Assembly: GCA_034440595.1 (NCBI GenBank)
Contig: JAWXCH010000598.1
Coordinates: forward strand, 1-12,923
Origin: JAWXCH01 sp034440595
Lineage (GTDB): Bacteria; Planctomycetota; Planctomycetia; Pirellulales; JALHPA01
DNA: 12,923 nt
Direction of reading: 5' to 3'
A program made the translations under genes and the position numbers. Below are positions 1-6,263 of this stretch, piece by piece; positions within the stretch are counted from its first letter, which is position 1; each line of letters opens with the position of its first letter. The notes under the pieces were generated by a model. The model saw only the letters and a program-made list of their open reading frames with translations, was not told where the DNA came from and searched no databases.

Positions 1-212
1 AACATGCCCAGCAGCGGATTCAGCGCCCGTTGGATCGCATGGAACAGCAGGGGGACGACTTTACCTCGCGCCTAAGAAGTGGATTTTTGGCCGAAGCCGC
101 TCGGCAGCCCGACCGGATCATCGTGCTGGATGCCACGCAATCGATCGAGACCGTTCACGCCGAGATCGTGCAGCACGCACAACGAGTCACTCAATTAAAA
201 CCGGCCCGATAA
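1..212 (+). CDS. tmk: Thymidylate kinase, C-terminal fragment (5' end outside window)
   Basis: The open frame enters from the left edge (first full codon at base 3) and ends with TAA at 210-212, giving about 69 residues. The residues RPLDRMEQQGDDF followed by RSGFLAEAARQPDRIIVLDA match the end of thymidylate kinase: the LID-side helix with its D-R-x-E motif, then the final strand where DA is followed by a short helix (VHAEIVQHA). The enzyme phosphorylates dTMP to dTDP in the cytoplasm. holB begins 57 bp downstream on the same strand; tmk next to holB is a very common bacterial pairing, which supports both calls. The P-loop and catalytic residues are outside the window. Confidence 0.85.
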   Translation, partial: HAQQRIQRPLDRMEQQGDDFTSRLRSGFLAEAARQPDRIIVLDATQSIETVHAEIVQHAQRVTQLKPAR

Positions 213-269
213 ACACGTTGCCACCAGCCATTCACTCCATCTAACAAAACGTACTTCCGGCAAACACCC

Positions 270-1334
270 ATGTGGCAAGGCATCTACGGACACGACGCAA
301 TCGTTGACAATTTCCGCCGCGCACTTTCGCGCGGGCGGCTCGGCAGTACCTATCTTTTTATTGGGCCGGATGGAATCGGCAAACGGACTTTTGCCCTGGC
401 ACTTGCCAAGTGCTTGTTCTGCGAACAACGCCCGGATGCCGCGCTGGATGCCTGCGGCAAATGTCCATCATGCCAACAAATGGACGCCGGTACGAACCCG
501 GATCTGCATCAAGTCGGGCTGCCCGAAGGGAAAGCCAGCATCCCCATCGACCTACTCGTCGGTTCGCAGGACAAACGGATGCGAGAAGGGCTATGCTATG
601 AAATCTCGCTGAAACCGTTTCTCGGCGGTCGCAAGGTCGCGCTCATCAACGACGCCGATTATCTGAATCGTGCCGAAGTCGCCAACAGCCTTTTGAAAAC
701 ACTCGAAGAACCGCCCCCCAATTCGCTCATCATTTTGATCGGCACCAGTGCGGACAAGCAGCTAGTCACGATTCGCTCGCGCTCTCAGACAATTCTCTTC
801 CAGCCGCTCGAAGTCGCCGATATCGCGCGGATATTGGTTGAAAAGCAAATGCTCGACGACCCGGCCGAGGCGCGCCGTCTGGCCGAATTCAGCGAAGGAA
901 GCCTGACCCGTGCCGTGGAATTGACCGACCGCGAAATTTGGACGTTTCGCGGCGACCTGCTTCGGCAACTGGCGCATCCCCGCATGCAGAGCGTCCCACT
1001 AGGCAAGTCCGTCGCCGCATTTGTCGAAGCCGCTGGCAAAGAAGCCCCTCTGCGTCGCGCACGCGCGCGCCTCGTTCTTGGCTTTGCTGCGCAGTTCTAT
1101 CGAGAACTACTCCGCCGGCAAGCGGGGCTACACAGCAGTGTCGACACCGAACTGCGAACGCATTTGGACACTGCCGCCAAACAGCCCGTCGACATGGACC
1201 TTACCGCAGCCCGTGCCGACCGCTGCCTGGAAGCGATTCAACATGTCGACCGAAACGCCAATCAGTCGATCCTCCTTGACGCCTGGGCCGACGACCTATC
1301 CCATGGCCGCCTGGCAGCAATTGAACTGTTGTAG
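270..1334 (+). CDS. holB: DNA polymerase III subunit delta prime (clamp loader)
   Basis: A 354-residue AAA+ clamp-loader subunit that helps load the sliding clamp onto primed DNA. The N-terminus MWQGIYGHDAIVDNFRRAL is the usual entry to the fold. A degenerate P-loop (GPDGIGKRT) lies at about residues 32-40. The zinc-binding cysteines are C51, C62, C65 and C68 (CX10CX2CX2C), matching the delta-prime and gamma/tau zinc module. The Walker B-like strand ALINDAD is at 124-130, followed by NSLLKTLEEPPP. The arginine-finger motif, normally Ser-Arg-Cys, reads Ser-Arg-Ser (170-172), keeping the key Arg. Length fits the family. The ATG at 270 has no obvious Shine-Dalgarno sequence but starts exactly where the family starts. 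It follows tmk on the same strand. Confidence 0.93.
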   Translation: MWQGIYGHDAIVDNFRRALSRGRLGSTYLFIGPDGIGKRTFALALAKCLFCEQRPDAALDACGKCPSCQQMDAGTNPDLHQVGLPEGKASIPIDLLVGSQDKRMREGLCYEISLKPFLGGRKVALINDADYLNRAEVANSLLKTLEEPPPNSLIILIGTSADKQLVTIRSRSQTILFQPLEVADIARILVEKQMLDDPAEARRLAEFSEGSLTRAVELTDREIWTFRGDLLRQLAHPRMQSVPLGKSVAAFVEAAGKEAPLRRARARLVLGFAAQFYRELLRRQAGLHSSVDTELRTHLDTAAKQPVDMDLTAARADRCLEAIQHVDRNANQSILLDAWADDLSHGRLAAIELL

Positions 1335-1345
1335 TGCCCGCTGCA

Positions 1346-1398
1346 TTTTTCACCTCTCCCACCGGGAGAGGTCGACGCCCCAGCGGCGGGTGAGGGGA
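1346..1398 (+). repeat. Dispersed palindromic repeat A, copy 1
   Basis: A T-run leads into CCTCTCCC-acc-GGGAGAGG, an 8-bp perfect hairpin, then a GC-rich stretch ending GGGTGAGGGG. An outer TCACC/GGTGA pair encloses the unit. Related units occur at 3044-3104 (same orientation) and 6213-6263 (opposite orientation), all between genes. There is no T-run after the hairpin in either direction, so it is not a standard terminator. It behaves like a REP-type intergenic element. Confidence 0.75.
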
Positions 1399-1484
1399 AT
1401 GCGAAAGTTGAGTATGTAGTTCAGCAGCAGTTCAAACGGCAGACAATCATAATGTCTTCCGTCTCCTGCTCACCTGTTCCACTT

Positions 1485-1919
1485 TCACCTGATCTCGCGC
1501 AGCGTCCCTTGCAGCGTCAAAACCAACCTCCGCGCCCCACCGCGATTCCGATGCTCCCCCAGGTAGATTCCTTGCCAGGTCCCCAGGCACAGCTCCCCCT
1601 GATGCACCGGAATACTCAGCGAGCTCCCAATCAAGATCGACTTCACATGCGCCGGCATATCATCCGGCCCTTCGCACGTGTGCCGGTATGGAAAGTCTTC
1701 CGGGGCTATTTCATCCAGCGACGTATCCAAGTCCAGCGGCACGTCTGGGTCCGCGTTCTCATTGATCGCCAAGGACGCCGACGTGTGCTGGATAAACACG
1801 TGTAGCAGCCCGACCTCGTATTCTGCTAGCTCCGGCAACGCCTCGACCACCTCACGCGTAATCAAATGCATCCCTCGCGGTCGCGGGGCGAGCCTCACCG
1901 TGCGATTTATCCAACTCAT
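1485..1919 (-). CDS. YjbQ/UPF0047 family protein (secondary thiamine-phosphate synthase type)
   Basis: A 144-residue protein of the YjbQ (UPF0047) family, nearly the whole usual length. Family signatures are visible: HTSAS at about residues 45-49, an acidic stretch, YRHTCEG near 78-84, DDMPAHVKSILIGSSLSIPV near 86-105, and GTWQGIYLGEHR at 113-124. The family name comes from weak thiamine-phosphate synthase activity in E. coli YjbQ; the physiological role is not settled. The frame stays open 25 codons further upstream, but the ATG ending at 1919 is preferred: AGGAG lies about 8 nt before it and the family alignment begins at MSWINRTVRL. It is convergent with holB, with repeat A between them, and appears to be a single-gene unit. 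Confidence 0.9.
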   Translation of the reverse strand: MSWINRTVRLAPRPRGMHLITREVVEALPELAEYEVGLLHVFIQHTSASLAINENADPDVPLDLDTSLDEIAPEDFPYRHTCEGPDDMPAHVKSILIGSSLSIPVHQGELCLGTWQGIYLGEHRNRGGARRLVLTLQGTLREIR

Positions 1920-2158
1920 AGCCTTGCTCCTGTCAGAATCGATCATATGGCTGCGAAAATGGTCAGACGGCCCGATTTCATTCCCACGGCGCAAAGTGTC
2001 GAGCGAAAAACAACTTCCCGAAACTTTTTTGCCATGAATCCAAAAATATTTTCGCCATATATAAGTGAACGCTTATTTTTTCGTTTGGGGACCGCGCACA
2101 AACCTCACTTTGGTCCTGAACGATGCCTGTCAGCGGCGGCAACTCAAGGTGCCTCCGA

Positions 2159-2188
2159 CCACAAAACCCCGGAGTTTGTGGCTTTTTT
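2159..2188 (+). terminator. Rho-independent terminator without an obvious upstream gene
   Basis: CCACAAA (2159-2165) pairs perfectly with TTTGTGG (2175-2181) around a 9-nt loop, followed by C and six T residues (2183-2188). The T-run is only on the plus-strand side, so it stops rightward transcription. The nearest upstream gene (YjbQ type) runs leftward, so there is no protein-coding gene for this terminator to serve. Confidence 0.7.
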
Positions 2189-2378
2189 CACAATGTTTTC
2201 ACCTAGACAGCTTCCCTCGTCTAAAAACCCACTCCCGTGCTGCCAGTTCTGACCACGTAAATCTGTCCCTCCCAGTTGAGGGGACGCACTACCCCTCTAA
2301 TGGCCCCAGATAGCCGTTACAACCCCGTTTAAGCGTAATCCAACGGGGCAGAAGCACTCCATTTCAGCTCCAACTTGC

Positions 2379-2406
2379 TTGACATTAGACACCATTCAAT
2401 AATAAT
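2379..2406 (+). promoter_or_regulatory. Sigma-70-like promoter
   Basis: TTGACA (2379-2384, perfect -35) is followed after 16 bp by AATAAT (2401-2406, five of six matches to the -10). Transcription would start near 2413 and could run into the 74-residue gene at 2669 with a leader of about 255 nt. Assignment is by motif only. Confidence 0.5.
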
Positions 2407-2562
2407 GGGTAGCTTACTTAAAACTGAGTTGTGGCAGTGACATATCAGCGTACTTGGTAACCGCGTGCCCACCGTGGCCGGCCAAGGATATCACCGCCAA
2501 TTCAGTCGCGTGCATACGTGAAATACATCGCCAAGACAATTATTTTTCAGGCCCAGCGTGTG

Positions 2563-2616
2563 ACCTCCCGTTGATCTGGTGTTATTCTCGATCCAGGAAT
2601 GAACGGATCGGGAGGT
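2563..2616 (+). promoter_or_regulatory. Inverted repeat in the leader of the 74-residue gene
   Basis: ACCTCCCG (2563-2570) is a perfect 8-bp complement of CGGGAGGT (2609-2616). Between them is a smaller CTGG/CCAG pair, and a T-rich TTATTATT follows. The 5' arm contains CCTCC, which could also pair with the GAGGAG ribosome binding site at 2653-2658, so alternative folds are conceivable. Whether it acts as attenuator, translation switch or protein site cannot be decided from sequence. Confidence 0.45.
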
Positions 2617-2668
2617 TTATTATTGGCACGCCGCCGTGGGTTCCTTCTGGATGAGGAGTTTTTAAGCT

Positions 2669-2893
2669 ATGCGTCAGGTTCGAAACGTGTTTGAGACAAT
2701 TCTGAAGTACGGTCACGACGAGGACTTTGCTCCCGTCGCCGGTGACGATTTTGTCGCTACCGATGCCCCAGCCGGGTCGAAGGAAAAGATCGACATCCTG
2801 GCTCAGCGTATCGCCATGGGAATGCCGCTCTGGCATTTGGACGATCGCCGCGATTATAGCGGCCTGACTGGTGTGGTTCGCCCTCGCGACTAA
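2669..2893 (+). CDS. Small protein of unknown function (74 residues)
   Basis: I do not recognise a named family. The frame encodes 74 residues, starting MRQVRNVFETILKYGHDEDF. An acidic segment with ADDF/GDDF character follows, then a helix-like part (KEKIDILAQRIAMGMPLW) and a basic, Arg-rich end (RRDYSGLTGVVRPRD). No signal peptide, membrane segment or cysteine is present. It looks like a real gene: GAGGAG at 2653-2658 sits 10 nt before the ATG, a promoter and structured leader lie upstream, and a textbook terminator follows about 90 bp after the stop. Its own promoter and terminator suggest a monocistronic, well-expressed small protein. Role unknown; I infer a soluble cytoplasmic protein. 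Confidence 0.75.
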   Translation: MRQVRNVFETILKYGHDEDFAPVAGDDFVATDAPAGSKEKIDILAQRIAMGMPLWHLDDRRDYSGLTGVVRPRD

Positions 2894-2980
2894 CGTCGCA
2901 GCTCAACCGGTATGCAATAGGACCGGCCACACAGCACCAGGTTGCCTATACCAAAGTCGTCTATCGACAAACTGCAACCA

Positions 2981-3005
2981 ACGGCGGAACTCTCCGCCGT
3001 TTTTT
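2981..3005 (+). terminator. Rho-independent terminator of the 74-residue gene
   Basis: ACGGCGGA (2981-2988) and TCCGCCGT (2993-3000) form a perfect 8-bp stem with the tetraloop ACTC, followed immediately by a run of six T (3000-3005). It lies about 90 bp after the stop codon of the small gene and is oriented to stop rightward transcription. Confidence 0.85.
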
Positions 3006-3043
3006 GCTGCGCTGATGGAAGCCACCAACCGCTCGGGGGCTGC

Positions 3044-3104
3044 ATTTTTCTTCACCTCTCCTGCGAAGCGAGGGAGAGGTCGTCGCCCCAGCGACGAGTG
3101 AGAG
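3044..3104 (+). repeat. Dispersed palindromic repeat A, copy 2
   Basis: Same order of blocks as at 1346: T-run, TTCACCTCTCC, a short variable part, GGGAGAGGTCG, CGCCCCAGCG, then GAGTGAGAG. The hairpin centre is longer than in copy 1 (TGCGAAGCGA). It is directly followed by a copy of repeat B. Confidence 0.7.
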
Positions 3105-3109
3105 TGCCC

Positions 3110-3138
3110 CGTCTTTCCCGCGTAGGCGGGAATCCAGT
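3110..3138 (+). repeat. Dispersed palindromic repeat B, copy 1
   Basis: CGTCTTTCCCGCGTAGGCGGG followed by AATCCAGT, with a TTCCCGC/GCGGGAA inverted repeat. Near-identical to 4815-4843 and related, reversed, to 6134-6162. It resembles the widespread ATTCCC...GGGAAT class of small intergenic repeats, as in Neisseria dRS3; that is similarity of form only. Confidence 0.75.
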
Positions 3139-3159
3139 CCTTGGCTATGCTCACCTGCT

Positions 3160-3181
3160 CCCCTCTCTAGGGCGAGGCCCT
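3160..3181 (-). repeat. Short palindrome D at the smpB stop codon
   Basis: Read on the minus strand it is AGGGCCTCGCCCT followed by AGAGAGGGG; the AGGGC/GCCCT arms flank a short loop. The smpB stop codon TAG (3167-3169) lies inside it, so the last codons of smpB are part of the repeat. The same unit, AGGGCTTCGCCCTAGAGAG, begins directly after the M28-gene stop at 6012. Confidence 0.6.
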
Positions 3182-3682
3182 CCGCATCACCCGTTGCAAA
3201 TCCCGCTTCACACCCTTGTCCTTGATCGATTGCCGCTTGTCGTGCAACTGCTTACCGCGACAGATCCCGAGCAGCACCTTGGCCCGTCCCTCCTTGAAAT
3301 AGACCTTCAGCGGCACCAACGTCAGCCCCTTCTCCCCCGCCCGTGCGGCAAACTTAGTCACCTCCCGCTTGTGCATCAACAGCTTTCGCGGGCGCTTCGG
3401 CACATGGTTCAACTGATTCGCCTGCACGTATTCCGGGATATCGCACCCAATCAGCCACACTTCACCATCCTTGATCCGCGCATACGCATCATCCAGGGTG
3501 ATCGTCCCCTTGCGCAGGCTTTTGACCTCGCTACCGACCAATACAATTCCGCATTCCAGCGTATCCATCACCTCATATTCAAAGCGCGCGCGACGATTCT
3601 GTGCGACCAGACGTTCGTTGTCTTTTTCGCGCTCGGCGGCTTTTTTGGCTACCTTGGCCTGTTTGGCGTTGCTCTTGGCCGT
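3167..3682 (-). CDS. smpB: SsrA-binding protein SmpB, with apparent ACG start codon
   Basis: SmpB binds tmRNA and delivers it to stalled ribosomes in trans-translation. The chain is 171 residues. It has a Lys-rich lead, then LVAQNRRARFEYEVMDTLE, GIVLVGSEVKSLRKG, DIPEYVQAN, KRPRKLLMHKREV, PLKVYFKEGRAKV and the basic tail GICRGKQLHDKR. All are SmpB hallmarks. The first ATG/GTG in frame (GTG at 3571) would delete the conserved NRRARFEYE strand. The frame continues upstream with no ATG, GTG or TTG until a TAG. The codon at 3682-3680 is ACG, followed by residues AKSNAKQAK, as if it were a changed ATG, and AGAGAGGG lies 8 nt before it. I therefore place the start there. It is either true ACG initiation or a base error. 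Divergent from lipA; the tmRNA gene was not seen. Confidence 0.9.
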   Translation of the reverse strand, partial: TAKSNAKQAKVAKKAAEREKDNERLVAQNRRARFEYEVMDTLECGIVLVGSEVKSLRKGTITLDDAYARIKDGEVWLIGCDIPEYVQANQLNHVPKRPRKLLMHKREVTKFAARAGEKGLTLVPLKVYFKEGRAKVLLGICRGKQLHDKRQSIKDKGVKRDLQRVMRRASP

Positions 3683-3690
3683 CTGACGAA

Positions 3691-3698
3691 CCCTCTCT
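3691..3698 (-). promoter_or_regulatory. smpB ribosome binding site (supports the ACG start)
   Basis: On the minus strand AGAGAGGG lies 8 nt upstream of the ACG at 3682-3680, which is ideal spacing. No comparable site lies before the GTG at 3571. Confidence 0.6.
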
Positions 3699-3815
3699 AT
3701 AAAATAGTCCAGTGCCGTAAGAACCGGTGGCTAGCGCCATGCGGCTGATTTGTCCAATCCCTGTTTCTAGCTGTGACGCAGCACCCAGTCCCCCAACCGC
3801 TCAATCTATGTTAAA

Positions 3816-4793
3816 TTGATTGCAAGCGTCATTGAGTGCAATCGTTCCCAACTGCTCGAAAATCCTACCCCACTCGCACCTCCGAGTCCACCGCACGTGT
3901 TGGCCAACCTCCCGATTGTCGAACGAACCGCCGAAGAATCTCAGCAGCGCCTCCCGCGCTGGCTGAAAAAGAACATCCCCAAGGGGAACAGCAACCACTT
4001 CACCGCCAACCTCATTGAGGAACTGAAGCTGGAGACCGTCTGCGAAAGCGCCAAATGCCCCAACCGCATGGAATGCTGGTCGCAAAAAACCGCCACCTTC
4101 ATGATCCTTGGCAACGTCTGCACCCGCCCCTGCGGGTTCTGCTCCGTCCCCAAGGGTAAAACTGAAGAAGTGGAACTCGACGAACCAGACCGCGTGGCCG
4201 AGGCCGCCCACCGGCTCGGCCTGAAGCATGTCGTCATCACGAGTGTCACGCGCGACGACCTCCCCGACGGCGGTGCCGAACACTTCTACCAGTCCATCCT
4301 GGCCGTCCGAGCCAAGACCGGTGCCGCGGTCGAAGTCCTCACCCCCGACTTCCTTGGCAAGCCGGGTGCCGTCGAACGCGTCGTCGAGGCCGTCCCCGAA
4401 GTCTTCAATCACAACACCGAAACCGTCCCGCGGCTCTATCGCGAAGTCCGCGGCCGCAAAAGCGACTACGCCTGGACACTCGAACTCCTCCGCCGCGTCA
4501 AGCAACTGAACCCCGCCATCCGCACCAAGTCCGGGCTGATGCTCGGGCTAGGCGAAGAACGCGAAGAACTGCTCGACACCCTCAGCGATCTGGTCGACGC
4601 TGGCGTAGACTACCTGACGCTGGGGCAATATCTGCAACCAACCCCCAACCATCTCCCGGTAGTTCGTTACGTTCCGCCGGAAGAGTTCGACGAGCTAGGC
4701 GCGATGGCCCGTAAGATTGGATTCAAAAAAGTCGCCAGCGGACCATTTGTTCGTAGCAGTTATCATGCTCGGGATATGGCGGAAGATATGTAG
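3816..4793 (+). CDS. lipA: Lipoyl synthase (radical SAM)
   Basis: LipA inserts two sulfurs into protein-bound octanoyl groups to make lipoyl cofactor for 2-oxoacid dehydrogenases and the glycine cleavage system. The auxiliary cluster motif CX4CX5C is at C76, C81 and C87 (CESAKCPNRMEC). The radical-SAM motif CX3CX2C is at C102, C106 and C109 (CTRPCGFC). The C-terminal RSSY motif, whose Ser ligates the auxiliary cluster, is at 313-316. VITSVTRDDLPDGGA, NHNTETV and SGLMLGLGE are also family typical. The start is uncertain: the longest frame begins at TTG 3816 without a Shine-Dalgarno sequence. GTG at 3897 would give 298 residues and starts closer to the conserved LPRWLKKNIPKG block. Divergent from smpB; no terminator seen. 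Confidence 0.95.
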   Translation: MIASVIECNRSQLLENPTPLAPPSPPHVLANLPIVERTAEESQQRLPRWLKKNIPKGNSNHFTANLIEELKLETVCESAKCPNRMECWSQKTATFMILGNVCTRPCGFCSVPKGKTEEVELDEPDRVAEAAHRLGLKHVVITSVTRDDLPDGGAEHFYQSILAVRAKTGAAVEVLTPDFLGKPGAVERVVEAVPEVFNHNTETVPRLYREVRGRKSDYAWTLELLRRVKQLNPAIRTKSGLMLGLGEEREELLDTLSDLVDAGVDYLTLGQYLQPTPNHLPVVRYVPPEEFDELGAMARKIGFKKVASGPFVRSSYHARDMAEDM

Positions 4794-4814
4794 GCACGGT
4801 CCCCGTACAGTCTC

Positions 4815-4843
4815 CGTCTTTCCCGCGAAGGCGGGAATCCAGT
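4815..4843 (+). repeat. Dispersed palindromic repeat B, copy 2
   Basis: CGTCTTTCCCGCGAAGGCGGG then AATCCAGT, differing from the copy at 3110 only in the centre (GAAG for GTAG). It lies just after lipA. Confidence 0.75.
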
Positions 4844-4845
4844 TT

Positions 4846-4867
4846 GTAGGGTGCCGTGCAGCGCACC
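4846..4867 (+). repeat. Palindromic element C
   Basis: GGTGC (4850-4854) and GCACC (4863-4867) bracket a GC-rich centre within GTAGGGTGCCGTGCAGCGCA. It abuts repeat B, making a cluster of mobile-looking palindromes in the lipA to M28-gene gap. Only one copy is in this window. Confidence 0.4.
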
Positions 4868-5002
4868 GAGTACTCCGTTCGAGGTTGCACGCTACCAAAC
4901 TGTGTCTGGTAAATTTCCTGTTCCGCTCGATTGCCGGTTCAAGGTAGGATAGTACTAGTCCGTCTGGCTGTCACAGCTTGTGCCTTCTTTGCTACATCAT
5001 CC

Positions 5003-6011
5003 ATGCCAAAAATCTCCCTGCAATCGTTGTTTCTTTTCGCCGTGGTATTAATCGGATCTGGTGCCATCGGTTATCTGTTGTTGAGCGAATCCAACGGCGG
5101 GCCGCCTGTCCTGCGCACCCGCGAGAGGGAAGTTGACCGTCCGCAGCGTGTGAACCGCCGCCTGGCAGATATTCCTTTTGACGGTACACAGGCGTACGAC
5201 TACCTGAAGGCGATTAGTGCCCTCGGGCCGAGGTGGAGCGGTTCGCCGGCGATGGCCAAGCAGCAAAAGATGCTAACCGACCATTTTGAAAAACTAGGTG
5301 GCAAGGTGCAGCGGCAGGAGTTCAAGGTGCGGCACCCGCAGACTGGTAAACCGGTCGAGATGGCCAATCTGGTGGTGCAGTGGCATCCTGAAAAGAAGGA
5401 GCGGATCCTGCTCTGTGCCCACTATGACACGCGGCCGTTTCCGGATCAGGACCACCGCAACCCACGCGGGCGGTTTATTGGGTGCCAACGATGGAGCCAG
5501 CGGCGTGGCGCTGTTGATGCAACTTGGTGAGCAGATGCCGAAGTTCGCTAGCAAGTACGGCGTGGACTTTGTGTTCTTTGATGGCGAGGAGCTGGTTTAC
5601 AAAGAGGGGGATCCGTACTTTTATGGTTCGGAGCGGTTTGCCACCGACTACGTGAATAACCCGCCGGCACACAAGTACAAGTGGGGCGTGCTGCTCGACA
5701 TGATCGGCGACAAGGAATTGCAGGTCTATCAAGAAGGGTACAGTGTTACCTGGCCCGACACGCGGCCGCTAGTGGATGAGATCTGGGGAGTTGCCGCGCG
5801 GCTGGGTGTGCATGAGTTCATACCCGTCGAGGGTGTGAAGGTGTTGGATGATCACACCAAGCTGCACGATATTGGCAAGATACCGACGATCGATATTATC
5901 GATTTCGATTATCCGCCGTGGCATACCGAGGATGATACGCCGAGAAATTGCTCGGCACTGTCGCTGGCCAAAGTCGGCTGGGTGGTGCAAGTGTGGCTGA
6001 AGGGGTTGTGA
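5003..6011 (+). pseudogene. M28 family peptidase / glutaminyl-peptide cyclotransferase-like, frameshifted
   Basis: Two overlapping frames together encode one M28 zinc-hydrolase-fold protein of about 335 residues. The first starts at ATG 5003 with one hydrophobic anchor (about residues 5-27), suggesting a membrane-tethered, outward-facing enzyme. It carries LCAHYDTRP, with metal ligand H140. At 5480-5482, ATT GGG TGC needs one G less to read the family motif FIGANDGASG. Downstream the other frame continues intact with FDGEEL, LLDMIGDKELQV and the late His in PPWHTEDDTPRNCS. The ligand set H-D-E-D-H is present if the shift is repaired. Glutaminyl cyclase-like M28 members form N-terminal pyroglutamate; a plain aminopeptidase is the alternative. 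The intact second half argues for very recent damage or a sequence error. Confidence 0.85.
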
Positions 6012-6030
6012 AGGGCTTCGCCCTAGAGAG
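6012..6030 (+). repeat. Short palindrome D after the M28 gene
   Basis: AGGGCTTCGCCCTAGAGAG starts right after the TGA at 6009-6011. Its AGGGC/GCCCT arms match the unit at the smpB stop (3160-3181). A purine-rich run of AGAGTAGA-like repeats follows to about 6060. There is no T-run, so it is not a canonical terminator. Confidence 0.55.
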
Positions 6031-6133
6031 TAGAAAGGCGAGAGTAGAGCAGTAGAGAGGCGGAAAATAGTTTCAATAACAAATAACAAATCGCTTTGCC
6101 CCAGGGCAGGTAAGCACCGGAATGGTGCACAAG

Positions 6134-6162
6134 ACTGGTTTCGCGCCTGCGCGGGAATGACG
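6134..6162 (-). repeat. Dispersed palindromic repeat B, copy 3 (diverged, reversed)
   Basis: On the minus strand it reads CGTCATTCCCGCGCAGGCGCG then AAACCAGT, aligned with the copies at 3110 and 4815 but with two changes in the right arm, so the stem is imperfect. Confidence 0.6.
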
Positions 6163-6212
6163 CAGGGGGCATGCGGCAACATTTCGACGGAGCGAAATGC
6201 GACGATAGGGAA

Positions 6213-6263
6213 TACCTCACCCGCGGCTGATACCGCGATCTCTCCCGCAGGAGAGGTAAAAAA
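6213..6263 (-). repeat. Dispersed palindromic repeat A, copy 3 (reversed)
   Basis: On the minus strand: T-run, ACCTCTCCTGCGGGAGAGATCG, a short variable stretch, then GCCGCGGGTGAGGT. The same block order as copies 1 and 2, in the opposite orientation. Confidence 0.7.

Larger units (their letters stand above)
1920..2668. other. Long non-coding stretch with several hairpins
   Basis: About 750 bp without a credible protein gene; open frames here lack family features and have no good ribosome binding sites. It contains a strong plus-strand terminator (2159-2188) and two perfect-stem hairpins, GAGGGG/CCCCTC at 2278-2283 and 2292-2297, and CCCCGTT/AACGGGG at 2323-2329 and 2342-2348. It also has a good plus-strand promoter (2379-2406) and a long inverted repeat at 2563-2616 in the leader of the 74-residue gene. 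No tRNA could be folded from it by eye. Confidence 0.6.

Noticed and set aside
1346..1398. Repeat A hairpin as a holB terminator
   Set aside because: The strong stem has no T-run after it on either strand, and the same unit recurs at unrelated places.
2065..2313. 82-residue open frame in the gene-free zone
   Set aside because: It runs through the terminator hairpin at 2159-2188 and other hairpins, has no ribosome binding site and no family features.
2671..2690. GGTTCGAAAC word resembling a tRNA T-arm
   Set aside because: It is inside the start of the 74-residue gene and no acceptor, D or anticodon stems can be drawn around it.
2942..3748. 268-residue plus-strand open frame
   Set aside because: It is antisense to smpB, begins inside a terminator-repeat region and reads through repeats A and B; smpB is unmistakable on the other strand.
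3801..4505. 234-residue minus-strand open frame opposite lipA
   Set aside because: Shadow of the GC-rich lipA coding frame; Phe/Asp/Gly-rich composition and no start signal.
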